Below are positions 1 to 4,354 of a stretch of 7,092 nt of DNA, piece by piece. Each line of letters begins with the position of its first letter. The first letter of the stretch is position 1. This DNA comes from Candidatus Micrarchaeum sp. (GTDB taxonomy: Archaea > Micrarchaeota > Micrarchaeia > CAILAH01), in the NCBI GenBank assembly GCA_020723045.1, contig DYJQ01000003.1, positions 23,699-30,790 of the forward strand, in the 5' to 3' direction. The position numbers and the translations under genes were made by a program. The notes below the pieces were generated by a model. It was not told the origin of the DNA. It saw nothing but the letters and a program-made list of their open reading frames with translations, and did not search any database.

Positions 1-192
1 TGTTTCTCTCTCTAATTGTTCAATCTTTTCTTTCTCACGTGCAGGTATCCTCTCCTCCCCTTTCTCTGCTGTCTCATTCTCCTTTTCATCAATCTTTTGC
101 TCTTCTACACGCTGTTTAGCATCTTCCTGTTTTGTCTCTCCAGTAAGCTTTGATATAAAACTAGATACCTTTGACTTTAGGAGATCCCACAT
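1..192 (-). CDS. ftsY: Signal recognition particle receptor FtsY, N-terminal part (truncated by window edge)
   Basis: I see 64 codons from an ATG at 192, open to the window edge. The protein begins MWDLLKSKVSSFISKLTGET, an amphipathic start like that of archaeal FtsY, and continues as a highly charged Glu/Lys-rich stretch to about residue 64, which matches the variable acidic linker before the NG GTPase domain. The GTPase domain itself would lie outside the window. FtsY is the SRP receptor: it pairs with Srp54 at the membrane to deliver ribosome-nascent chain complexes. The assignment rests on this N-terminal pattern plus context, because ftsY downstream of LX and prefoldin alpha is a recurrent archaeal arrangement. 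The start lies 14 bases after the prefoldin stop, with only a weak ribosome-binding site, so translation is probably coupled. The low-complexity fragment alone would not prove the identity. Confidence 0.75.
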   Translation of the reverse strand, partial: MWDLLKSKVSSFISKLTGETKQEDAKQRVEEQKIDEKENETAEKGEERIPAREKEKIEQLERET

Positions 193-206
193 TCAAACCA
201 CAGGTT

Positions 207-608
207 CTATTGTATATATTTACGCGCCCTCATCTCGAGTTCTGTGAGTGAGCCCTGTATTCTCTTTAGGTCTTCCTCAAGCTTCTTTGTAACGTTCATC
301 GTCTCCTCAGCCCTTCTTTTGAGTATTTCTATGGCCTTTTCTCTACTCACTTCACCATAGGCCCCTCCACCTATATCAACCACGAAATGATCGGTTTCCT
401 GCACCTTTGCACTGCAGAATATACCTGAGCCTAGTGAGATGAAGGCATTCTCCCCACCCCCAAGCTTCTCTATAGAGTTGATGGTAACACTCGATTCGAG
501 CGATGCCATGTTGAGCGCTACAATCTGATCCCTTATAGCCTTCTGCATCCTCTGGAGATTCTCCGCCTCAACCGCAATTTTCTGTATCTCCTCACGGTTT
601 ATCTCCAT
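207..608 (-). CDS. pfdA: Prefoldin alpha subunit
   Basis: The 133-residue protein is a usual length for archaeal prefoldin alpha. It has an N-terminal coiled coil (about residues 1-45), a central beta-hairpin region with a hydrophobic Gly-rich pattern (LGGGENAFISLGSGIF, then VVDIGGGAYGEV), and a C-terminal coiled coil (about 85-130). Two alpha and four beta subunits form a jellyfish-shaped hexamer whose coiled-coil tentacles hold unfolded proteins and pass them to the thermosome. I chose the ATG at 608, which follows AGGGTG by about six bases, over a GTG three codons upstream. This start directly follows the LX stop (610-612), implying coupled translation. Ribosomal protein LX upstream and ftsY downstream fit a nascent-chain handling operon. 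Confidence 0.93.
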   Translation of the reverse strand: MEINREEIQKIAVEAENLQRMQKAIRDQIVALNMASLESSVTINSIEKLGGGENAFISLGSGIFCSAKVQETDHFVVDIGGGAYGEVSREKAIEILKRRAEETMNVTKKLEEDLKRIQGSLTELEMRARKYIQ

Positions 609-609
609 C

Positions 610-786
610 TTATGCACCCTTTTTTATTTCACTTATCTCGACGGAGCTCCTTCTTACACCATACTTGCTGCCTAAATATGCAAGCACTTTATCCCTGAGA
701 TGCGCCTCGCTCTCGGCTTCAAGGTCCATGCTGAATTTTCTCTTATCCCCCTTCAGGTTGACAACACCGCTAACTTTGTATTTCAT
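610..786 (-). CDS. rpl18a: Large-subunit ribosomal protein L18Ae/LX
   Basis: This 58-residue protein begins MKYKVSGVVNLKGDKRKFSM and contains the AESEAHLRDKVLAYLGSKYG segment typical of archaeal LX/L20A (eL20 family), a small single-domain 50S protein. The reading frame is open further upstream, but the ATG at 786 follows GGTGAT with three bases spacing, gives the normal family length, and removes a 22-residue extension unlike the family. It sits between aIF6 and prefoldin alpha, as in many archaea. Its stop is one base before the pfdA start. An 84-base gap on its upstream side carries a TATA-like box and a hairpin, described separately. Confidence 0.9.
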   Translation of the reverse strand: MKYKVSGVVNLKGDKRKFSMDLEAESEAHLRDKVLAYLGSKYGVRRSSVEISEIKKGA

Positions 787-798
787 AACATCACCCTT

Positions 799-817
799 GC
801 CGAATATCTTCTTCGGC
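799..817 (-). promoter_or_regulatory. Hairpin in the leader just upstream of the LX ribosome-binding site
   Basis: On the minus strand GCCGAA and TTCGGC form a perfect 6-bp stem around a seven-base loop, ending a few bases before the GGTGAT ribosome-binding site at 790-795. It lies in the only sizeable gap of the left-hand cluster. It could be a leader element controlling LX translation or a chance palindrome. I see no known protein-binding motif that decides between these. Confidence 0.4.
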
Positions 818-823
818 TTAATG

Positions 824-843
824 TTTAAAAGCATTATATTTTT
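824..843 (-). promoter_or_regulatory. Possible internal promoter for LX-pfdA-ftsY
   Basis: Minus-strand AAAAAATATAATG followed by CTTTTAAAC gives two overlapping AT-rich TATA-like boxes in the 84-base gap between aIF6 and LX. The other gaps in the cluster are 40 bases or less and lack such a box. A start about 25 bases downstream would place the hairpin at 799-817 near the 5' end of the transcript. Confidence 0.4.
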
Positions 844-870
844 TACGCTCACCCAATACCCCTCTGCTTA

Positions 871-1548
871 TCACACAATCCTCTTTGAGAATCCAAGCCC
901 CTGCTCAATCCGCATGAGTTCTATACCAGTTGTTTTCTCACCAACAACATAACCGCTTGAGTTGGCAATTATTCCATAGGCCGGGAACGGAAAACCAAAG
1001 TTAACCGTTCCGTTTATCCCCCCGCATCCCCCCAATACTTTGCTAATCTTTTCAAGCTCATCATCATCAACATCGTTGTGCGCCACAAACCCTTCATTCG
1101 TGGCGGTGCACGCGCTCCCGACTGCAACATAACCTGCAACATCCATTTGCACTGCCTCAACATCGAGCGCCCGCTCAATCTTGCTCACGTTTTCTTTTTC
1201 CATCGCTGAGGATATTATTGCCCCATTATCATTACAGCACACGGAATTCCCTATAGCCGTATTCTTAGTGTCTATTATACACACTGCAAGCCCGGTCTCC
1301 CGCTCGATCCTGCGCACTTCTTCAGCGTATATTACATTAGGCACGACAACCGCCCTGCTGTTCATCACAGAGTAGATTCCTATAAGGCTTGAGCCGGCGA
1401 TACTCGTCTTCGCCACATCCACCTTCAACCTTTCTGCAATCGCCTGCTCAAACTTGCGGTGTGCATCTTCAGGTATGAGCGCGCACTTCTCATTAGCCTT
1501 GGCGAATATCCCGATGTAAGGGTTACCGTAAAAATTAATCTTTATCAT
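871..1548 (-). CDS. eif6: Translation initiation factor 6 (aIF6)
   Basis: The 225-residue protein has the normal length for aIF6. The start MIKINFYGNPYIGIFAKAN and the repeated pattern of about 45 residues (for example TSIAGSSLIGIYSVMNSRAVVVP, AVCIIDTKNTAIGNSVCCND, VAGYVAVGSACTATNEGFVAH, VNFGFPFPAYGIIANSSGYVVG) match the five-fold pseudosymmetric IF6 pentein fold. aIF6 binds the 50S face and blocks premature joining of 30S, and takes part in 50S maturation. It starts six bases after the L31e stop. No clear ribosome-binding site precedes the ATG, so coupling to L31e translation is likely. The neighbourhood L39e-L31e-aIF6-LX is conserved in archaea. Confidence 0.96.
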   Translation of the reverse strand: MIKINFYGNPYIGIFAKANEKCALIPEDAHRKFEQAIAERLKVDVAKTSIAGSSLIGIYSVMNSRAVVVPNVIYAEEVRRIERETGLAVCIIDTKNTAIGNSVCCNDNGAIISSAMEKENVSKIERALDVEAVQMDVAGYVAVGSACTATNEGFVAHNDVDDDELEKISKVLGGCGGINGTVNFGFPFPAYGIIANSSGYVVGEKTTGIELMRIEQGLGFSKRIV

Positions 1549-1554
1549 CTGTTC

Positions 1555-2091
1555 TCATGCATCCGTTTTTGCCTGTTTGCCTTGCACTGGTTCCTTTTCG
1601 GTTCTGTTGCGCTTTTCTGTAGAAGGCTTTTTTGTCTCCTTGGGCATCTCTACCCTCTTGGCCCCCTCATTCACTGCCTCTTTTTTCTGTTCATTAGTCG
1701 TCTCTTTTGCCTTTGCAGCCTTCGGTTTCTTATCAGCACCTTTCTCATTCACAATCTCTTTTTTCTGTTCCTTGGGCATTTCCTTCTTTTCTTCATTTGT
1801 CTTTGTTATCTTATCAGGTTTCTTACCAGCGCTATCTTTCTCGAGTGTTACCATCACAGTGCCGTCCTTATCCTTCATCATTTTCACTCTTATCTTCCGA
1901 GGCGGCCTTTGCATCCCATTGCGCCATAGGTATTCATTTACATCCATACCCATGACAACCTTTTCATCCGCGGTCTTCATATGCCTCGCGGCAAACGCTT
2001 TCACCAGCTTTATGGCCTTTTTGGCGCGCTCTCTATGCCTGCCTATAATGTAAAGCTTGCTTATATTGATATTGTAAATCCTCTCCTCCAT
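1555..2091 (-). CDS. rpl31e: Large-subunit ribosomal protein L31e with a long charged C-terminal tail
   Basis: Residues 1-86 match eL31: MEERIYNINI at the start, the helix GRHRERAKKAIKLVKAF, and DVNEYLWRNGMQRPPRKIRVKM, followed by a final beta strand. eL31 sits near the polypeptide exit tunnel of the 50S. The remaining 92 or so residues are a Lys/Glu/Pro-rich low-complexity tail with imperfect internal repeats (EQKKEIVNE at 108-116 and EQKKEAVNE at 134-142; EMPKE at 104-108 and 148-152). The family is usually about 80-100 residues, so 178 is long. The start at 2091 follows GGTGAT by five bases, nine bases after the L39e stop. The tail is in the same frame with no stop, so it is part of the reading frame as given. 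Confidence 0.93.
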   Translation of the reverse strand: MEERIYNINISKLYIIGRHRERAKKAIKLVKAFAARHMKTADEKVVMGMDVNEYLWRNGMQRPPRKIRVKMMKDKDGTVMVTLEKDSAGKKPDKITKTNEEKKEMPKEQKKEIVNEKGADKKPKAAKAKETTNEQKKEAVNEGAKRVEMPKETKKPSTEKRNRTEKEPVQGKQAKTDA

Positions 2092-2100
2092 GCAATCACC

Positions 2101-2283
2101 CTAACATTTATACTTCTTCTTGAATTTCTTCCTGTTCAACCCGAGCTTTCTCGTCCTCCACTGCCGTCTCTTTGGGTTGTCGCTCACCTTTCTCTTGGTC
2201 CTTGCAACAACGAAAATGGGGACTCTCCTATTCTGCCGCTTCTTTTTTGCGAGCACAACTTTTTTCTTATGTCTATAATCCAT
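2101..2283 (-). CDS. rpl39e: Large-subunit ribosomal protein L39e
   Basis: This 60-residue, very basic protein contains AKKKRQNRRVPIFVVARTKR followed by NPKRRQWRTRKL, the signature of eL39, which lines the 50S exit tunnel. The family is about 50 residues. Here the usual end is followed by roughly ten more residues, GLNRKKFKKKYKC, finishing in a cysteine. The start ATG at 2283 follows GGAAGTGATTGT, and this ribosome-binding site contains the stop codon of the upstream PDCD5 gene, so the two are probably translationally coupled. Confidence 0.93.
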   Translation of the reverse strand: MDYRHKKKVVLAKKKRQNRRVPIFVVARTKRKVSDNPKRRQWRTRKLGLNRKKFKKKYKC

Positions 2284-2287
2284 ACAA

Positions 2288-2599
2288 TCACTTCCTCCTT
2301 ATTTCTATTGTAGGCTCTCTACGATCAGTAAGCTTTGTAAGGAGGGCGACAAGCTCTGTTTCAGAGACTTTCCTGCTTAATCGCCCACTGCCCACAAGCT
2401 GTACTATTATCTCAACAACCTTATCATAGAGCGTTGGGTTGACCTGCTTTATGTTCATGATGCGTTCGTATGCCTTTGCTTCCAGGAACTTGCCCAGTAT
2501 CTCGCGCTTCTTCTCCTCTATGTACGCCGCCCTGAGCATTTTCTGAACCTTTTCCTTCCGTGCCCCCTCCCCCTCAAATTCCTCCTCTTCTTCTGCCAT
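2288..2599 (-). CDS. PDCD5/TFAR19-family DNA-binding protein
   Basis: The 103-residue protein has an acidic N-terminus (MAEEEEEFEGEG), then the helical core with IEEKKREILGKFLEAKAYER, NIKQVNPTLYDKVVEIIVQL and GRLSRKVSETELVALLTKL, and ends in EPTIEIRRK. This is the order and length of archaeal PDCD5 homologues, three-helix-bundle proteins reported to bind DNA and, in eukaryotes, linked to apoptosis and chaperonin function. The archaeal role is not settled. The ATG at 2599 follows GGAGGGT by seven bases. A start five codons upstream would itself overlap that site and is less likely. It lies between S19e and L39e, a conserved archaeal order. Confidence 0.9.
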   Translation of the reverse strand: MAEEEEEFEGEGARKEKVQKMLRAAYIEEKKREILGKFLEAKAYERIMNIKQVNPTLYDKVVEIIVQLVGSGRLSRKVSETELVALLTKLTDRREPTIEIRRK

Positions 2600-2638
2600 A
2601 TCACAACCCTCCAAGCTTCAGGCCGTGCGTTTCCTTGA

Positions 2639-3055
2639 TTATTGCCTCAACTCTTTGCACACCCCATCCATGAACTTACGGCCATTAGGGGTGAGCACCC
2701 GCCCACTTTTTTCATCCTTCTTCAGGTAGCCCGCTTTCTCAAGAGACTGGAGTGCCTTGCGCACTAGAGACCCGCCAGAATCCATATGGTGCGCCGACCT
2801 TACTACGTGCCGCTTTCTGCCGCCGTAGTGCACACGCAGGCCACCTGTACCTACCTTCCCGCGTATGTACGCCTGTCTGAGCACTGATGCGCATCTCTTA
2901 TACCAGAACATCGCATCCTGCGGTGCGCTCTCGACGTGCGGCCCGCTCTTACTATACTTGAGGAATGCCGGGGCCTTTATTTCTCCATTGCTTTCAAGCC
3001 TTTTCGCAACCGCCCATATGAGCTTATTCGCTTCGATATCGTAAACTGTTGCCAT
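2639..3055 (-). CDS. rps19e: Small-subunit ribosomal protein S19e
   Basis: The 138-residue protein starts MATVYDIEANKLIWAVAKRL and contains APAFLKYSKSGPHVESAPQD, the conserved FWYKRCASVLRQAYIRGKVG, LRVHYGGRKR, and a C-terminal winged-helix end (VRKALQSLEKAGYLKK, then GRVLTPNGRKFMD). These are the eS19 landmarks. eS19 binds the 30S head and is needed for small-subunit assembly. The ATG at 3055 follows GAGGTG by seven bases. Frame-open codons upstream overlap the 3' end of rnp4 and look unlike the family. The 39-base gap to PDCD5 holds the next ribosome-binding site. Confidence 0.96.
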   Translation of the reverse strand: MATVYDIEANKLIWAVAKRLESNGEIKAPAFLKYSKSGPHVESAPQDAMFWYKRCASVLRQAYIRGKVGTGGLRVHYGGRKRHVVRSAHHMDSGGSLVRKALQSLEKAGYLKKDEKSGRVLTPNGRKFMDGVCKELRQ

Positions 3056-3095
3056 GCATATACACCTCATTTCGCAGTATTTACAACCAACCATT

Positions 3096-3419
3096 TCATC
3101 TGTACACATATCTTTTTACGCGGCCGCACACGCATGTGTATTCCACACACTTATTCTTGCTGTTGGTGCGCACGCGCACCGTCCGGCCAACGATCCACGG
3201 CGTAAAGCACTTCTTACAATACTTTAGCGCCGTCTCCTTCTTCAACCGCACTCTGTACCTAAGCTGGACCTTTCTGGCGAGCCGGCAGTATCTCCTTGCG
3301 AGTTCAGCATCCCCTCCAAGGTAGGTCTCCCGTGCCAGCTTAAGAAGGATGGCTACGCGCTCTTCGGCAATACTTACAGCCATGCCCTTCTTCTTTGCGC
3401 TCAACCTTTTCTTTGCCAT
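3096..3419 (-). CDS. rnp4: Ribonuclease P protein component 4 (Rpp21/Rnp4)
   Basis: The 107-residue protein has a basic N-terminus, two helices (about 16-57, with VAILLKLARETYLGGDAELA then ARRYCRLARKVQLRYRVRL) and a C-terminal zinc ribbon (C68-x2-C71, then WIVGRTVRVR, then C96 and C98 before GRVKRYVY). This is the Rpp21 layout. Rpp21 pairs with Rpp29 on the specificity domain of the RNase P RNA and supports 5' maturation of tRNA. The second Cys pair is CxC where I expect CxxC in the family, with an extra Cys at 91. The ATG at 3419 gives the usual length. A start 12 codons earlier (GTG) would run through the 21-base repeat and is unlikely. The gene follows tRNA-Ile in the same direction, and no clear separate promoter is visible. 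Confidence 0.9.
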   Translation of the reverse strand: MAKKRLSAKKKGMAVSIAEERVAILLKLARETYLGGDAELARRYCRLARKVQLRYRVRLKKETALKYCKKCFTPWIVGRTVRVRTNSKNKCVEYTCVCGRVKRYVYR

Positions 3420-3431
3420 CCCAACCGTCCT

Positions 3432-3452
3432 AGGCCCGAATATGGGCCAGGG
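3432..3452. repeat. 21-base direct repeat, copy 2 (upstream of rnp4)
   Basis: This 21-base stretch is identical to positions 3543-3563, 111 bases away. That other copy covers the 3' acceptor strand and discriminator of tRNA-Ile and the first ten or so trailer bases. Each copy contains an inverted repeat, GGCCC/GGGCC around a six-base loop (3433-3448 here). It ends 12 bases before the rnp4 ATG. Confidence 0.9.
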
Positions 3453-3548
3453 CACTGATGGGGAGGACGTATCCCCCCTCGTGTGGTCTACACCCCTTCT
3501 TAAAGGGGATTACCACACCCTCTTCTATGTGAAGAGAGTTCCAGGCCC
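3443..3548 (-). ncRNA. Candidate structured RNA between tRNA-Ile and rnp4 (cloverleaf-like)
   Basis: On the minus strand three hairpins follow each other: CTCTTC/GAAGAG with a five-base loop (3520-3536); GTGTGGT/ACCACAC with an internal loop and an inner CCCCTT/AAGGGG stem (3481-3518); and a 7-bp G/C stem with one G-U pair and a UACG loop (3461-3478). GGGCC at 3544-3548 can pair with GGCCC at 3444-3448 to enclose all three. The result has the outline of a cloverleaf ending CUGGCCCA like the neighbouring tRNA. The first bases, GGGCCTGGAACTC, match the tRNA start in 10 of 13 positions. No TTCRA T loop or credible anticodon loop is present, so it is not a normal tRNA. It could be a leader of rnp4 mRNA, a decayed tRNA copy or an integration scar. 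I know of no named family that matches. Confidence 0.4.
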
Positions 3549-3563
3549 GAATATGGGCCAGGG
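3543..3563. repeat. 21-base direct repeat, copy 1 (3' end of tRNA-Ile and trailer)
   Basis: This copy is identical to 3432-3452. It spans tRNA positions 64-73 and the trailer. The trailer GGGCC (3544-3548) is complementary to tRNA bases 68-72, so it could compete with the 5' acceptor strand before 3'-end processing. Confidence 0.9.
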
Positions 3564-3567
3564 GAGA

Positions 3568-3633
3568 TTTTCATGAAGAACGCACGGAAGCCATCCCAAA
3601 CATATGAGGGATGCTTTCACATGCAGTTGTATT
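3568..3633 (-). other. tRNA intron 2, in the T loop (59/60), 66 bases
   Basis: The T stem GGGAG (3640-3644) is separated from CTCCC (3562-3566). Exon TTCA (54-57) pairs with intron TGAA (3570-3573) as the 4-bp central helix. The flanking three-base bulges AAA and AAT, cut after their second base, restore loop TTCAAAT. The runs of A allow a shift of one or two bases without changing the product. The intron body has an ATCCC/GGGAT hairpin (extended by AAGC/GCTT with one bulged G). The outer intron helix is weak, so this is a relaxed BHB. Confidence 0.8.
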
Positions 3634-3655
3634 TTTGAACTCCCGACCTACGGCT

Positions 3656-3693
3656 CTCTTAGCCTGCATGCGTCTATATATCAGACGGAGCCA
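3656..3693 (-). other. tRNA intron 1, canonical 37/38 position, 38 bases
   Basis: Exon CTTA (32-35, 3696-3699) pairs with intron TAAG (3658-3661). The bulges are TAT on the 5' side and AGA on the 3' side. Cutting each after its second base gives loop CTTATAA. The intron ends in a CGTCT/AGACG hairpin. This is the standard archaeal BHB arrangement, with a weak outer intron helix. Confidence 0.85.
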
Positions 3694-3757
3694 TATAAGA
3701 CCGCCGCTCTGACCAGGCTGAGCTACTGGCCCACTAACGGTAGATTAAAATGGAAAA

Positions 3758-3770
3758 GGTTTATATATGC
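3758..3770 (-). promoter_or_regulatory. TATA box of the tRNA-Ile (and probably rnp4 cluster) promoter
   Basis: Minus-strand GCATATATAAACC contains TATATAAA (3760-3767), the best archaeal TATA box in the window, 28 bases before tRNA base 1. With the usual 25-or-so base spacing, the leader is only a few bases. It lies in the gap after the UDG stop codon. Confidence 0.8.
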
Positions 3771-3781
3771 TACCCCCGCCC

Positions 3782-4354
3782 TCATTCGTTATTTATCAAC
3801 CCACGCAGCACCTCAAAATCATGCTCAAGTGTCGGCCTGAGCTGTTGGTTATAGATGGTGGCGGCTGGGTGGTATACAGGAAACAGTATAAAATGGCCGA
3901 ATAGCGAATCAACCTTATAGGGCTGGCCCCTCGCCTTGGTTATCCCGGGGAATTCAAGCCCATACTTTGTGAACATGTACTCTGCTGAATGCCTGCCGAG
4001 GCATACAATCACATGCGGTTGTATCTGTCCTATCTGTGCATCAAGATAGGGCGAGCATGCTTCCTTCTCATCGGGCAATGGGTCTCTATTCTCAGGTGGC
4101 CTGCATTTTACTATATTTGTTATGTACACTTCACTCCTTTCCAGCCCGGCCTTTTCGAGCATGGTGTTTAGCAATTTGCCCGCCGCCCCCACAAACGGTT
4201 TCCCCTGTAAATCCTCATTCATGCCCGGAGCCTCACCGATAAACATGATTTTGGCGTGCGGATTCCCGTCACCCGGCACGGCATTGGTCCTTGTCTTGTA
4301 GAGCGGGCATTTAGTACATGTGCGGACTTGCACAGCAATTTCATCAAGCGTCAT
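3782..4354 (-). CDS. udg: Family-4 uracil-DNA glycosylase (Fe-S)
   Basis: This 190-residue protein is a normal size for family-4 UDG. It carries the four iron-sulphur cysteines C13, C16, C84 (in KCRPP) and C100, the uracil-pocket motif IGEAPGMNED (39-48), KPFVGAAGKLL, and the second active-site motif YHPAA (161-165). It removes uracil from DNA arising from cytosine deamination and so opens base-excision repair. The start ATG at 4354 lies inside the end of the upstream GNAT gene (11-base overlap) and follows GAGGGTG, so the two are co-translated. The gene ends just before the tRNA-Ile promoter. Confidence 0.95.
   Translation of the reverse strand: MTLDEIAVQVRTCTKCPLYKTRTNAVPGDGNPHAKIMFIGEAPGMNEDLQGKPFVGAAGKLLNTMLEKAGLERSEVYITNIVKCRPPENRDPLPDEKEACSPYLDAQIGQIQPHVIVCLGRHSAEYMFTKYGLEFPGITKARGQPYKVDSLFGHFILFPVYHPAATIYNQQLRPTLEHDFEVLRGLINNE

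Larger units (their letters stand above)
3554..3732 (-). tRNA. tRNA-Ile (anticodon UAU) with two introns
   Basis: Removing 3656-3693 and 3568-3633 leaves a 75-base cloverleaf. The acceptor GGGCCAG/CTGGCCC is perfect. U8 A9 follow, then D stem GCTC/GAGC with loop AGCCTGGTCA, G26, anticodon stem GCGGT/GCCGT (end pairs G-U and U-G), loop CTTATAA, variable loop AGGTC, T stem GGGAG/CTCCC with loop TTCAAAT, and A73. No CCA is encoded. The anticodon is UAU, reading isoleucine AUA. Most archaea read AUA with a CAU tRNA carrying agmatidine made by TiaS. A UAU tRNA-Ile is, as I recall, reported in only a few lineages such as Nanoarchaeum and Korarchaeum. The TATA box at 3760-3767 puts the transcript start a few bases upstream. 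Transcription may continue into rnp4. Confidence 0.9.

Noticed and set aside
1459..2053. Long plus-strand open frames opposite L31e and aIF6
   Set aside because: They mirror Lys/Glu-rich codons on the other strand, giving Ser/Phe/Leu-rich translations with no family resemblance. The minus-strand genes are clear.
3453..3542. C/D-box or H/ACA guide RNA in the 90-base spacer
   Set aside because: No RUGAUGA and CUGA box pair at proper spacing on either strand, and no ACA 14-16 bases after a hairpin with a convincing pseudouridylation pocket or K-turn.
3432..3563. CRISPR array suggested by repeated palindromic 21-mers
   Set aside because: There are only two copies, the spacing is 90 bases, the repeat is explained by the tRNA 3' end, and no cas genes are near.
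3650..3695. Alternative 7-bp stem ATGGCTC with GAGCCGT in tRNA-Ile, competing with the anticodon stem
   Set aside because: It uses the 3' side of the anticodon stem but puts C at position 33 and leaves no sensible seven-base loop. The GCGGT/GCCGT stem gives C32, U33 and a matching BHB with exact 3-4-3 geometry. It may still form transiently in the precursor.
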